Shown here piece after piece: positions 1 to 64,000 of a DNA stretch of 64,000 bases; position 1 is the first letter of the stretch, and the number at the start of each line of letters is the position of its first letter. A program made the translations under genes and the position numbers. This DNA comes from Pyxicephalus adspersus (Eukaryota > Chordata > Amphibia > Anura > Pyxicephalidae), in assembly GCF_032062135.1 (NCBI RefSeq), contig NC_092860.1:65011803-65075802 (forward strand), written 5' to 3'. Below the pieces are notes generated by a model. The model had not been told where the DNA came from. It was given only the letters and a program-made list of their open reading frames with translations, and did not search any database.

Positions 1-1222
1 GTCCAAAAGTTGTGCTTTGCATGTACCTGAACATAGTTAAATCTCTGGACCTACTCATCACATTGAGTGATTGCTAGAATTACCTAGGTCAAATTAGTCT
101 AATAATAAATAAGTGAATCAAGAAACCTGATAATTGTTAGCAAAGTTTTACTTATCCATGTTATAAAACTTGTTATAGTTATATGGTAACAGTCCCTTAA
201 ACATGTGGTAAAAAAACATGTGATACATTTACTACAAAATCATGGTTAACCCCCATAAAAAAGGGAACTAACAATAATAAAGTGCTCTAAAAAGATATCC
301 TGCCATGATAGATCCAAAGGGATGGTCCAAGATGAACTCAAAATCTTTGTCCAAAAATTGTTAGAGAAAAGCAGGAAAGATCCTTTGTTGACTTGTGTCC
401 TATGGTTTCCTAAATTGTTTTTATTATGTAGATTTATTATTCTTTTGTATGTTATGTATTTATGGGAATTAAATTTATGGGAATTTTTCCAAAACTTTTT
501 TTTATATTTTTGTCAGCAAGTCCTTCTGGTTGTTGTTTAGTTTGTTTAAACATGCCCAGTGTGTAATAGAAACATTGCACTACTTGATGCCACTTTGGAT
601 ATTTACCACCACCATTGCTGTATTGTTGAAAAAGTAGTGCGCCCTTCACGGAAGCAGAATTACTTTTTGGTAATACTAGTGAAATAAGCAATTTGACTTC
701 AAAATGGTGTTTATAGCAATACTAAATCAATTTTATTAGAACTAGAGTATTTGTTTATATGTCCTTTACTAATGTGTGGTTGTCTGAGCTTCACTGTGAT
801 ATTCAGATATAGTAATATATTTACAAAAATATTATAATTTTGCACCCTGTTGTCTACAGTAGTCTTGAGGCATAGCAGCGTGTGTTTCACAACCCATCGA
901 AGCTCTTCCTGTGGGATCTGAGAAATGGAGTCTTTCAGCAACTGGCAAGAGTCCTCATCTATGTGTCCATCCACAAAAGTCTTCTTTAACAACAAATTAA
1001 ATGCAGATTCTCCTTATAGTTCTGTTATTTCCATCACAGATTTTTCTTCTCCAGGGGACTGAAATAAAGCAAAATCTTGTTCACTGCCAGATAAAAAAAA
1101 TGGTCAGAATACTTTAAGTTCAGTGACCAGCATGACAATTACGCATCTTCTGATGATGACAAAATGGGAATATATGGTGACCTTAACATCAGAGAAGTGG
1201 TCCACTTGGCCTTCATGTACAT
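1..1222. other. Upstream intergenic DNA, no gene seen
   Basis: AT-rich sequence with only short ORFs that show no recognisable domain or codon pattern. No RNA gene or complete repeat was recognised here. Confidence 0.5.
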
Positions 1223-1545
1223 TATTACACAGTATTTATATAGCACCATCATATTACGCAGCCCTGTACAAAGTCGATAGTTGTGTCACTAACTGTCCCT
1301 CAAATGAGCTCACAATCTCATGTCCTTACCATAATCATGTGTCATTAATGTAGTCTAAGGTTAATCTTGGGGAGAAGCCAATTAACCTAACTGCATGTTT
1401 TTGGAATGTGGGAGGAAACCCACACATGTGGAGAACCTGCAATCTCCATGCAGATAGTGTCTTGGCCAAAATTCGAACCTTGGACCTAGTGCTGCAATGA
1501 CAAGAGTGCTACCTCTGAGCCACCATGCTGCTCAAGAAAGCTTAC
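1223..1545 (-). mobile_element. tRNA-derived SINE, copy 1
   Basis: Read on the minus strand, a tRNA-like head comes first, with an A-box-like stretch (GGTGGCTCAGAGGTAGCAC) and a B box (GGTTCGAATT). A body follows that is shared with copies at 17440-17680 and 44168-44510 (ATCTGCATGGAG, TTTCCTCC, GGTTAATTGGC, TGTACAGGGCTGCGTAATAT, GCTATATAAATAC). It ends in a short ATAA-rich tail. Being found three times in 64 kb marks it as a dispersed SINE. Confidence 0.8.
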
Positions 1546-1618
1546 ATATACTTATTGCTGTCACTGAATATATTAACCAGCTGCAGTAATAATTTGTTAT
1601 TTCTTTTGATAATGAATA

Positions 1619-3748
1619 CACTGGGGAATGCATTTTTTGTTGAGTTTGATCTTGTTTTTTAATAATTTTTGTTTGGGGAATCCAGAAATGACCCCAGTTT
1701 TTTGCTATCGCATCCAGTTTTTACGATACAGGATACCCTCCATTTTTGTCAAGAAACATACCAACTTTACATATAATGAAATGATAACTTAAATGTACTG
1801 TCTATTTAAATTTCTTTTGTTCATGCAAAGGATTTATTGTTACTCTGAGTTTTATTTTACAGTAAAACATTTAAAAATTAATTGGGTAAGTGGTTAAGGT
1901 TTACGCTTATAGCTTTTCCTAGAGTGTTCAGTGTTAAGATAATCCCGCCGGATGCTCCAATAGTCAGCCATCATATGTACATCCCATCTACCCTGATACC
2001 AACCTTCCATGACCTTCAAATCTTGGTGGAATCGTTCACCTTGCTCATCACTGACTGCACCAAGGTTTTCCACAAAGTTAGAAAGATGGCTATGCAGAAA
2101 ATGCACCTTGATGCTCATATTGGAACCAAGCATTTTGTAGCTCTCCAAGGTCAGGAGTTTCTGGACAATTTTTGTGTAATTATTTGCTTGTGTGTTTCCA
2201 CAAAAGTCCTTCACAATGGCTTTGAATGATCACCAAGCATTCTTTTCGACTTCTGACATTGTATTGATGAAATGTTCATCTTTGATGAGCTGCCGAGTCT
2301 GTGGACCATCAAACAGACTGGCATTCATTTTTTCAAATGACAGGCTAGGAAATGCCCAAATTAGGTACTTGAAACAGTCTCCTTCAGTTGGCAAAGCTTT
2401 AACAAACTGCTTCATCAGATCCAGTTTCATATGCAGAGACGTGAATTTAATATTCTTTCTATCAACAAGTGGCTCATGTAGAATGTTTGGATCACCTGGT
2501 TTTAGGGCAGATCTTGGAGGCCAATTCCGTTTCCACCCATTGCCTCTCACGAGCTCTGCTGTCCCACATGCACAGATAACAGGGATACTTGGTGTATCTG
2601 CGTTGCTGACCAAGAAGGAAGCATACCTTTTTAAGGTCAACACAGATGACCCAATTGTTTTGATGATATTGCAACAACTCAATGACTCTGCATATTCTTT
2701 ACAAAGAGAAGGACACACTTTAAGCACCACTTTGAGTTATCAATGAATAGTCGTCATTCATTTGAGTTGTAGATTGTAATTCCCAATTCCTCTATTAAAC
2801 CAGGTATGTTATGGCAATACACAAAGCCACTGTCAGTTCTAAAGTACTGCACAAATGCAAGTTTCTGGTTCGAAAGTACGATCCCTTTGTTCCTTTTTCA
2901 AGTAAGTTTTTCTCATGCAGTCTTAGGTGTTCTGAAACCTTCTTTAATAGTCCCAAATCACGTGCCAAATTTAGTCAACTAATGCCGATTAAGAACAGAG
3001 TCCTTTTCAATTTCAAACTCTTCATCATTGTTGTCACCTAGTTCATCACCATAATCATGTTCTTCAAGAGAGGGTAGTGTAACGATCGGCACTGGGATTT
3101 CATCTGAATAAGCCACTGGGCATATAGCCGATAGTACACTAGGATACCCTATGTTACTTTTTTTTAATGTTATATCCTGAAGTTTTCACTATACAAAAGT
3201 AACAGTCACTGAAATGATCTCCTGGCTCTCGAAAACCCATAGGTAAACCAAATGGCATCTTATCACATGTTCCCTTTGTCCACATCTGTAACCCCTCGAC
3301 ACACTTTTTGCACACCTTATGAGGGGCCCAAGACTTATCTTGATCACTAAGTTTACCTTGAAACTGCCACAGATATAAAAAAACTAATCAGGGTTGTTTA
3401 GGCACTTACGACGAGCAGACAGCAGAGCCAGACATGATCTGAAAGAAAGGAAATACATGTGTAAGCAGAAAAATAAATTTTGCTCATTCACTACGTAGAG
3501 CAGCGCACAACCTCTGACCACACTGTCTTGCATGTAAATGAATAGCCTATACAAATCCACGCTACAATATTTATATAACAATATAATTGCATTAGTATAA
3601 GTGGTAGAGAAAAAACCGACATAACTGATGTAGTAGAAGAAAACTAACTGCACTTTCAGAATCAGCATACCTATTTTAGTGTAAATAAGCTTAAAAATTG
3701 AAGTCAACAAAATCTTTGTTTAAAATTGTTCCCTATTATTTTCAAGTG
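1619..3748 (-). mobile_element. CACTG-ended DNA transposon, copy 1 (decayed)
   Basis: The left end CACTGGGGAATGC (1619) followed by TTTTTTGTTGAGTTTGA matches the ends of the copies at 18835 and 54367. The right end carries gttccc, a short apparent insertion, then caagtg, followed by TTA (3749-3751). The left flank is ATA instead of TTA, so the duplication is imperfect. The interior encodes a broken transposase-like protein on the minus strand. About 2.13 kb. Confidence 0.8.
1894..3435 (-). pseudogene. Transposase-like pseudogene of CACTG element, copy 1
   Basis: It starts (3435) with MSGSAV and then breaks in the CLNNP region. Recognisable segments follow: a nucleophilic/acidic middle, YTKYPCYLCMWDSRA, NILHEPLVDRKN, a KLDLMKQFVKALPTEGDCFK stretch, KAWxxFK-type sequence, SIKVHFLHSHLSNF, EQGERFHQDLKVME, YQGRWDVHMMADY and SRKSYKR near the end. 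Several frameshifts and a premature stop near the start show it is dead. The protein family recurs in many animal genomes as unnamed repeats; the DLK, CxxC, H and E residues suggest an RNase H-fold transposase, which is inference. Confidence 0.75.
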
Positions 3749-3751
3749 TTA

Positions 3752-5060
3752 CTTACGGGAAAGTCTCTGGTAGATTGTGGTAGCCACAAGCTGTAGTAGC
3801 TGTAAAAGTGGTGAAGTTTGATGTACCCAACAGAACTTGCATCCATGGGCTGTAACTCTTTATCAAAATGTATTATTTATTTGTATTTATTTGCCGCAAA
3901 GTAAACCCCTGCTTTTCTGTCCTTATTTTAGTTCCATATGCAATTACCCTAAATAGGGGGCGGCCTCCACTCTGAATATAGCAAAGATACCCAGGAAGGA
4001 GACAAACTAACCTTTTCACTCTTTATCAAATAACTGAAGCATCAAGCAAAAGGTGGTGGGGGGGTCATGTTGACTATGTTTGTCAGTAAGGACAGATACT
4101 AGATAGGTAATCATACTTTCTGAAACACAGAAAAAAGAAAAGGACTTGTCACACTATACAACAGATTTGAGCAAATACAAGCAGAATTCCTGAAGTATGG
4201 CAGCCCAAAGCAAGTATGAAAAATGCTGTTCTACTCATAAAAAAGTACGATTAAAATCTTGTCCCAGGGTAATGATGCCTTCACTTACCTTGTAGGCTCA
4301 TCGTAGATGGTCCAGAAGAAAATGTGTTTAGGCATAATCTCTAGCCTTTAGCTCAATAATTTTTTTTTTCATTTATTGAATTCATACAATTTCTGCTTAG
4401 GACAAAGTCCAGGGTGATTTTCTGTGAGAATTTATTTTCATGTTATTTAAAAATTAAGTGTACATAATCTGCACTGTTCTAATATCCTTTATGTTATAAT
4501 TTCTAAAGCAGATATAAATTACTACAAGAACATCAGTTTTGTCATTGTTGATTAAATATTAGGTGAATACATTTGGAAAAAAATGTAATGTCAGCAAATC
4601 TGGACAGTCAGTGGTGAATCATGCAATTCATAAATCGTTATTGCCTGGATTCCTGTATGTTATGAAACTCCCTAGGACAAACTGATCTACATGAAAATAT
4701 TCAGGTGATAAGCAAAACTGGCAATTCTCCAAAATCAGTCATCAGTGTTAGTTATTTTGCCCATAGTAATTATTTAGAGTATACTTTGTACGGATTTCCC
4801 TACTAGGTTCAGTACAAAGTTTTAAAACAGTAGAACATGTTTTCTTGTTTTAGTAAAAGTACTATCGTAACTAAACATTGCCTTGGGTGAATTAATGTCC
4901 ACTAGCCTTTATAATTTAATAACTGTGTACTGTGTTATTTTTAACTAAAAATGTTAGCTCTCACACCTGTATACTTCTTATGGACCAGAGCAATTTTATT
5001 ATTTCAGCTATAGGCCTATTGACTAGGCAATGACTGTGTCTTTACTTAGGATAGTATTAC
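3752..5060. other. Intergenic stretch, nothing recognised
   Basis: AT-rich DNA with no convincing ORF, repeat or RNA gene. A nine-G run near 4054-4062 is the only compositional feature. Confidence 0.4.
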
Positions 5061-5063
5061 ACT

Positions 5064-5370
5064 AGATCATTTTTCATCAACCAGGGTTTCATGGAACCCT
5101 AGGGTTCCTCCAGAGGTTGCTTAGGGTTCTTTGAGCAATGAGCAATGTGTGACTCTCAGGTCAGTTTAACTGACACCAATGATCTTTTTGGCTATCTGTA
5201 AGGGAGGCATTGTTCCCACTGGCCAGCAATGTAGGAAGCATTCTTCCCGCTGACCACCACACACACAATATATATTGTGAGTTGTGGATATATAGTAGGG
5301 GTTCCTTGAATATCTGAAACTTATTTCAAGGGATTTCCCCCATGTTAAAAAGGTTGAGAAACATTGCTCT
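5064..5370. mobile_element. Unclassified inverted-repeat element (MITE-like)
   Basis: The left edge TTTCATCAACCAGGGTTTCATGG and the reverse complement of the right edge (TTTCTCAACC then AACATGGG) resemble each other, as expected for terminal inverted repeats. The interior is non-coding (gaaccctagggttcctcc ... tatttcaaggg). A divergent partial relative occurs at about 10386-10580, supporting a dispersed repeat. The superfamily cannot be told. Confidence 0.55.
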
Positions 5371-5379
5371 AAATCATAA

Positions 5380-8300
5380 ACAGTATAAAAAACTTTCAGC
5401 TGGTTCCTAAGGTACACAACACATTGTCTGGTGGTTGTTAACTGCTGAAAGCCCATGTGCTCATTGTTTACTAGGTCCACTGGCCTGTGAAGTAGACATA
5501 ACTGTATTCACCTAATTTAAAGCTTTGTCCCTACTACAGTCACATTAATAATGTTACAAAGTGAAACCACAATATACTACATAATCATTTATTTAGAATT
5601 AACACTTTTTAATAGTGCACATCTCAGTATTGTCCTTTTATGTCACTGTACTTTTACATTTTACACAATACATTTGCAAATCATTAGTCATCTTTCAAGT
5701 ATTATAATCCATCTACATTTGCACAGAATAAATAAAAAAGCACTTTGTTGAGCAAAATCACAATGTGAATTAAAATTATAACTAAATTGAGAAAAAATTG
5801 ATGCCAATCACTATGTGAATTGTTTATAACTATAAAAGTATTAGAATAATACAAAACATTGCAAAGTTTTTAACAAATAAAAATACATTTTACAACTTTG
5901 TTCAGGTTTTTAATGAGACACAAATAATGAGTTAACTAAACAAATTACAATGAATAAACATTACTATTAGTTATTGAAAAATAGAAATAATGAAAACAGA
6001 AGCAAATCCGTAAGAGTATATGGTAAATGAGATAATAATTAGGGCTACTTTCAGTAACTATAAAGGTTAAGAAGGGGTTAAAAAGTAATGCACTTTATTT
6101 AGGGTTTCAGTATTTTATTACTGGCATTGCTTTACTGACATCATATGCAAATAAAAGTTTGCACCCCTCGATTTGCATATGAATCTAATAGAGGACTACA
6201 ATGTAACAATATTGTATATGTTTATTTGAAGCATCCCACCACTGTTCATGGGCTTTGTTTTACAAAAATCAAGACACCTGGGATTTGCTGGTTAGTGCAG
6301 GAGGAGTACATAGTGTGCTGTGTATGTAACTTTGTCATGATTGCTAAAGATAAAAAAAAAGCTAAAACATTTTTTCTGAAAATATTATTTTTAAAGGGCC
6401 AGAATTTGCCCTTGCCCCTCACACTCACCCCCCGCCCCCTGTGGAGATCAGAAGAACATTTTGTAAAGCAGCCATCAAAAATCTAATACTTTCAAGACAC
6501 AGTATTTTTAACATAAAGCTTAAAGTGAATAACCTACATGTCAAAAGATACCCTACCTCACAACCCTTGTTAAGAGATAATTGAGTAATATGCAGCCCTA
6601 ATAATGGGAGTTCTGATGTATTTTTCAGTATGTGCCCAAACCTTTTCTCATGATCTGGAAGGACTTGATATGTATCTGGATATCTTCCTGCTAGCCAAGA
6701 AGGGATCAATTATCTTATGGTTATAGCTGGGAATGAGTTATAAATATGAATACACATCACTGGTGTCCATACAATATTTACCACCACAGAATGAAAACGG
6801 CTTAAATGCTTAATTAGTATGTTCCCTCAGCAGGCTGTGTTGAGCCAAAGGTTGATTCAACAGTTCTTGTAAACCTATAGGCTACCTGGGAATTGGCATT
6901 ACTTTAATGTCTGAGACAAATGTGTTTATTGATATACCAATGCAAATATTGAATACAAATATGCCAGAAAAAATTAGGAATATGGGAGAGGTCGACTGTG
7001 GGGCTTTACCACCTATACACTGTGGCCTGCTTTTTTGAGTGTAGCCCAGCAGTGAAAAAAAAGGATTCAACTTAAACAATCCTTAAAATTTCTTTCACAG
7101 GGTTGGGGTGAAAGATTAGAGATATGTTGACAGTTTTGTAGTCCCCAAAGATTTGCACTATTTTTTTCTTGTGAAGTTATGAACAGCTAAAGGGGAAGAA
7201 AATGCTTGCTTATCTCAGAGTCTGCAAGTTCATAAAAAATTGCCTTTCGTCACACAAAAATTTGACAGACAATTTCAATGTGGCCCAATTAAACCTCCCA
7301 CTCCTCGGTGGTATTATTTTTCTAAAGAGTGTAGTTGTGGGTTGGTTGCTAGGTGTTTTGCCTCTAAAATGCTGATCTGGGTTGGAGTAGAATTTAATAT
7401 TGCCTATCAACTGTGTAATATATTCTCCAAATGCCTAATAATTTGGTGAGCCTGGTAAGTTATCTAAAGCAGAGCTGAACTGATTTATTCAATTGCCTCC
7501 CTGTTAGTACTAGATTTGGATCTCATAATTTACGTGGTTATTACAGGCATGTTCATCCCGGGTCTCATTTTTTTAATAGATTGTCAGCATGTAATTTGGT
7601 TCACAGTTTTCGATTATTTCTCCTTATTTTTTTTTTTTTCTTATGGATACCTATCACATTGAAGTATTCTCTTTGTGGAAGTTGGCCCACTTTGTTTTTC
7701 TCCTCATCAAGTTTAGGTAAAGTTCTTTCTGGTAACGCAAAGATACTCAACACTACTTACCAAAGATACTTGGCATTTAAAGGGATGAAAACATAAGGGT
7801 TAATCATTACTTTTGAACAGGAAGCCAGCTCATGTAGCAGATACATATTACTATATATCTGGGATTGTGAGCCCTAAAAAAGGTTGGATTCAGAGTCTAA
7901 GCACTCTACCAAGTTTTCATCTGGGCATCCAGCAAAGAGTGGTAGACATTACTGATGGAAGTACGAGGTTGTGTCCCCTCAACATTCTAGTGGATGTACT
8001 AGTGTAGATAGTCATAGAACAGGGAATAAAGCTGACAGGCAGTGCCTAAACCAAAGATTTAGTTGTAGGGAGAAAGCAGTACAGGAAATGCAAGGTCATG
8101 AAGCAACAGGTGTTACAAACTAAAAACCAGAATCCCCCACTGTCAAATTAAGTTCAGAAGTAACTAAAATGCTCCTGCAATGAATTCTGAATCAATGAAT
8201 TTAAGTCTCAAAAGTATCCCAAACTAACGACAAAAGCATGCTGCATTTGAAGCCTAAAGCCTGTCAGCACCACCTGCATTACCCATACATATAAGGCAGA

Positions 8301-10380
8301 TTTGCACCTTTGCATTGTGCTAATGTACAATTAATGCTATTCATTTCAGAAAGCTCCCCATGCATCTCCCCAATATATAACAACATGTGTGCACTGTAGT
8401 GTACTGTTGACATTTTTGTTTAATTTATTGCATTTCTCTTGCATACAATTTATCAATGTTTGTCTAAAGATTTGCAATCTTTCTGTTTTAACACTTCCTG
8501 ACACCTCAACAACATTTTATTACTTTTTTCAATAACAACATAATATATAACTGCATATAATAATGGTAATATTGATGTCTCTTATTGTGAACAATTCACA
8601 ATCCTGTTAACAAATTTATCATATATCTTTATTTGTAATCAACTTCATACCTAGGAGCTAATGATGCCTTATTTTGTGATTTACTGTTTAGTTCCCTTGT
8701 TTACTTTTTTTTAGTGCATTTACTCATTTACATACCAAACAAAGGTACCAGAACCTGAGGAATATTAAAGAAGAGCCAACAATATTAACAAAGATTTGTT
8801 AGATTGTGAATATTGGTATGCTGAGGACAGACAATGCTACAAGAGAAGACAATAAACTGAAGTTAAAGCAGCAACAGGCCAAGGGTTGCATGGCTAGGTT
8901 AACTCATGATATTACAACAGGTTAGTACACACAAGCTGTCAGGATAGGAGAATCCCTTAAATAACCAAGGGAATAATACAAGGGACATCAGGGTAGAATG
9001 TGCCAGAGAAACAGAGCAGAAAATGACACAAGCACTCGTAGTCGCAGTGGCAAACGTGAGAAGTTTATGTTCTAAAAGTTAGTGGACAATGCAGACACTG
9101 AGATACTATTTCCAGGAGTTACCACACAATTACTATATATTATTTTGGAGAATTGAAAAACACAATTTGTGTCTATCTTATATATTCATCTTTTGAAAGA
9201 AAAATCTACTAAAAAGTTGAATGCAAATAGCACAAATAGCTTCAGAGTACAGCTATGTAAATATGATACAAACTTTGATCTTTATGTATATTAACATACA
9301 CAATGCTTATTTGAATGGCAGTAAATATTTTTATATGCTAAAGCAATACCTGTATTATTATTTTTTTTAAATAGGCCCCTACTTTAAATGGCACTGTCTA
9401 TAGCAAGTAATTATGGCTTTTAGAATTTTTGTTTGATTAAAACAGCTACAGTATCGCTGTTATGGGCCCATGTAGTTCTTTTTTACACTAAAGCTCATAA
9501 ATTGTTCGGCAGCCAAACACAATAGAATATGATTTTACTGGACATGTATCTTCACACAAACAAATAGGAATGACCCTTTTAAGTGTAATATTATCTACTT
9601 CAATAAGACAACTTAAATAAACAAGATACAAGGAAATAAGATGAAATCTTAAGTAGGTGTCTGGTGTAAACATCTCTTCACTTCCTGTGAGGGGACACAA
9701 TCTAGTAAGAATCTATTTAGTGGTTGAACTTGATAGACACAAGCGGAGGCACTATAAAAAAAAAAAAAACTTAATCTTAAAACAAAGCTTTTGCTTTGCA
9801 CTTGGATTTAACCCTTTTTTTTTTTTTTTTTTAGTATAAGCATAGACTGGACCCTTCCCTCCTCTATTGTTGGTATCTCCCCATCATCTGTTATTCCCGG
9901 CCCCCCTGTTTTCATTATGTGTGTGTTCAATCATTTTGTCTAGACTGAAAACAGTTTATTAGATGAATACAACACTGTTGAATGTTATTGTACCAATGCA
10001 CGGGAACTGTACTTACACTGTATTGTTCTGTATTTCAATATTTTTATAAAATTTATATAAAATAAGTGCAAACATTTGACAAAATAATATTTGCATTAAT
10101 ATCAAAAGGTAAAAGGTTGTACGATTAAAACAAAGTCATTTCAAAGACAGTTGTAGTCATACAAAAATAAATCCTTTATAAAGAAAAATGCATGCTCTCA
10201 AAAACTTTTTACATCAGTGAAATGTATGTAAAGCGTGTTGTAAAGACCTAAAACTTGTACCAAAATTTTAAGTTATTAGTCAAAATAAATAGAAAACCTG
10301 TTCATCCTATTAGCTTTCAAACTTTCAGGGACAAGACCCTCTTACAGGAATACCAAATGGACATAAATATCCTAGCTATT
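5380..10380. other. Intergenic stretch upstream of UNC13A, nothing recognised
   Basis: AT-rich, with homopolymer runs (for example T tracts near 7628-7639 and 9816-9832, A tract near 9758-9770). ORFs are short and lack codon bias or known motifs. I see no exon, RNA gene or clear transposon here, though regulatory sequence for UNC13A could be present. Confidence 0.4.
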
Positions 10381-10385
10381 CTCGA

Positions 10386-10580
10386 CCAGAGTTCCTCCGG
10401 AAAGGCCCTGGTATTCTTTGAGCTGTTGTTGATTGTGCCCCCATAAGCCCGTACATGAAACCAAGGATCCTTTCATCTGTCTGTTAAGATGGCATTCTGA
10501 CCACTAATGTATGGGGCATTCTTCTCACTGGCAACCAAAACTAAAAAATATTTCAAGGGCTCCTCATGAAAAACAATTTT
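10386..10580. repeat. Partial divergent copy of the 5064-5370 repeat
   Basis: It shares the ordered landmarks gttcctcc, catctgt, taagatgg-cattct, gaccact, gcattcttc and tatttcaaggg with the element at 5064-5370, with many substitutions and gaps. Confidence 0.4.
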
Positions 10581-11179
10581 GAAAACAATCAACAGTTAGC
10601 TCTTCACTGTATATTCAATACATCTTAAAAGACATACACTGACAAACATTTGGTATCTTGAGTTTGTTTTGAGTACTGTTAATTAAAAAGTGTACCAGAA
10701 ATCAATTAATAAAATTTCATATTAATGCAATAAAAGAATAAAATAGTTTTGCTAATGTATTTGTTCACCAACACGTAATGGTTGATTTGCTCAAAAGGTT
10801 TAGGTTGCTCAAAAAGTAATTAATCCCTATAAATAATAACTTTCTTTCAGTTTACTGAGCATAGTAAAAAATGCACAATCAAGTCCAAAGAAATAGAAAA
10901 AAAAATGCAAAAACAAAACTCAATTTTTACTTGCACATGACTGGGTGGGGGAAGTCAGGAGAGTTTCATTTTCATTCACTGCAAATGCATAGCATTCATG
11001 GCATCAAGTAAAAATTCCCTTGAACTCATTGGAGCTCTATTAACAGCCTATATTCCTTCAAAAATTTATGTGCAACATAATATCATTTTATACCACCCCC
11101 ATTATCATGTATTACTGTGAATGGATTTTCCTAGCCAGACACTTGTGTGTGTTTTTTTTTTTTTTTTTTTTATAAATCA

Positions 11180-11428
11180 GGTGTGTTCACTAATTCCGGT
11201 CCCCTCCTCCCTTTGCTCCATCCCAGACTCCCACCCTCTTCTTCTCCTGACGTCAAACGGAGCTCTTCATAGCTCTAGTGCTGAAACACAAAGATGGCAG
11301 ACACAGTGCAATACGAGCGGCAACCATTATGACCAGCTGTACCCGAAGAAGGGCACTGACCAGCTAACACTGCCATAGGGAGTGCTGGCCATTGCGCCGA
11401 CACCAAACCAGCAACTAGAACAAACACC
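11180..11428 (+). promoter_or_regulatory. UNC13A: Presumed 5' leader/promoter-proximal region of UNC13A
   Basis: Following a 20-plus T tract (about 11151-11171), base composition shifts to a moderately GC-rich, non-repetitive stretch running into the start codon. No transcription start can be fixed from sequence. A TATAAATC string at 11171-11178 directly follows the T tract and is weak evidence for a TATA box. The region carries a 12-codon upstream ORF, listed separately. Calling it leader or promoter is an inference from position. Confidence 0.45.
11294..11332 (+). CDS. Upstream ORF (12 codons) before UNC13A start
   Basis: An ATG in strong Kozak context (A at -3, G at +4: aagATGg) opens a 12-codon frame, MADTVQYERQPL, and stops at TGA 97 nt before the UNC13A start codon. 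It is out of frame with UNC13A. If the transcript includes this region, the ORF could reduce initiation at the main start or force reinitiation. There is no evidence that the peptide itself functions. Confidence 0.4.
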   Translation: MADTVQYERQPL

Positions 11429-63225
<51,797 letters not shown>

Positions 63226-63449
63226 GTAAGTATTAAAATTTTATTGGTATTTTATACATATATACTATATGCAAATGCATGCATTTTTACAAAAACATTA
63301 ATTTTAAAATAATAATAGCTGAGAAAGTTAAAAAAAATTGTCACCTTTAGCTTCTAGAGGATAATCATAATGGGTTATTTAGGAACAAACTTTATTTGTA
63401 AATATATTTATTAAGAAGTTGCTGAGAAGGACAAGATATAAAAAAAAAT

Positions 63450-64000
63450 AGTTACATAGTAGGTTAGGTTGGAAAAAGTCCATCAAGTTCAACCACTAGG
63501 GAAATAAATATATCCCAGATATAAAACTCTATAAGACATAGTTGGTCCAGAGGAAGGCAAAAAAAATCCCTGGTACAATTTACTTTAACAGGGGGAAAAA
63601 AAATTCCTTCGTGATTCCATGAGGCAATTGGATGTTCCCTGGATCAACAGTCACTGTTATTTTTACTTTAAAACCTTAATACCCAGTTATATTATATTCA
63701 GTTATATACATCCAGCTTTTTCTTAAAGCAATCTATAGTATTTGCTGAAACTACTTCCTGAGGGAGCTGATTCCACATTTTCACAGACCTTACAGTGAAG
63801 AATCACTTCGTTATCCGGAGTTTAAACTTCTTTTCCTCCAGACGCAAGGAGTGGCCTCTTGTTCTTTGTAATGATCTGTGAATAATGGGGAAGAGAGTTC
63901 TCTATATGGACCATTTATATATTTATACAGGGTGATCCTATTCCCCTTAAACGTCTCTTCTCAAGGGAGAATAGATTCAGTTCAGCTAATCTGTCCTCAT
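63450..64000 (-). mobile_element. CR1-like LINE 3' part, cut by window edge
   Basis: It starts gttacatagtaggttaggtt and is collinear with 42337-42880: gtccatcaagttcaaccact, acatagttggtcc, gattccatgaggcaatt, ggatcaacagtcactgttat, cagaccttacagtgaagaat and ctcttctcaa. It lies in the intron after UNC13A exon 8 and continues past 64000. Confidence 0.85.

Noticed and set aside
1223..1545. A functional tRNA gene
   Set aside because: The A- and B-box-like sequences belong to a dispersed SINE found three times in the window; the cloverleaf is not complete.
2192..2746. 184-codon plus-strand ORF
   Set aside because: It is antisense to the CACTG-element transposase pseudogene, whose conserved motifs read on the minus strand.
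11171..11178. TATA box for UNC13A
   Set aside because: TATAAATC lies at the end of a long T tract and could be chance; no other core promoter element fixes a start site.

Overview
This is vertebrate nuclear DNA, most likely from a frog (Anura). It is AT-rich and intron-rich, contains no operons or prokaryotic signals, and is packed with mobile elements of the kinds that fill amphibian genomes: L1-, CR1- and possibly DIRS-like retroelements, tRNA-derived SINEs, hAT, Tc1/mariner, TTAA-flanked and CACTG-ended DNA elements, and foldback MITEs. The organism is inferred from repeat style and gene structure, not from a search.

There is one recognisable cellular gene, on the + strand: the 5' part of UNC13A (Munc13-1, the synaptic-vesicle priming factor). 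Eight coding exons can be joined in one frame with GT-AG introns: 11429-11450, 38329-38358, 45092-45191, 45281-45398, 56702-56825, 58428-58501, 62342-62396 and 63190-63225. They encode about the first 187 residues: the N-terminal C2 (C2A) domain and the start of the following linker. The rest of the gene lies beyond the right edge. Introns 1, 2 and 4 are about 26.9, 6.7 and 11.3 kb and are swollen by transposons; intron 3 is only 89 bp.

Layout. 1-11.2 kb is upstream intergenic DNA with a SINE, a decayed CACTG-ended transposon (1619-3748) and an unclassified repeat. 11.2-11.45 kb is the presumed 5' leader, with a short upstream ORF, and coding exon 1. 11.45-38.3 kb is intron 1: microsatellites, a possible DIRS-like fragment, a SINE, a second CACTG-ended element (18835-21059), a nested pair of DNA elements (21.35-23.42 kb), a third TTAA-flanked element (25.2-26.2 kb), a divergent relative of the CACTG transposase split by another TTAA-flanked element (26.4-28.8 kb), and a nearly full-length but decayed L1 (30.9-36.6 kb). 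38.36-45.09 kb is intron 2: a second L1 remnant, a CR1-like element split by a foldback MITE, and a SINE. 45.4-56.7 kb is intron 4: several short inverted-repeat elements, a hAT transposon pseudogene and a third CACTG-ended element. 56.8-64 kb holds exons 6-8, a Tc1-like remnant split by a CR1 tail, and a CR1 3' end running off the window.

The most notable non-genic features are: the multicopy CACTG...CAGTG element family with TTA duplications and a conserved transposase-like protein; the TTAA-flanked non-autonomous elements carrying palindromic tandem repeats and a GC-rich exon-like module; and a perfect 32-bp hairpin in intron 2. No RNA gene, CRISPR array or virus was recognised.
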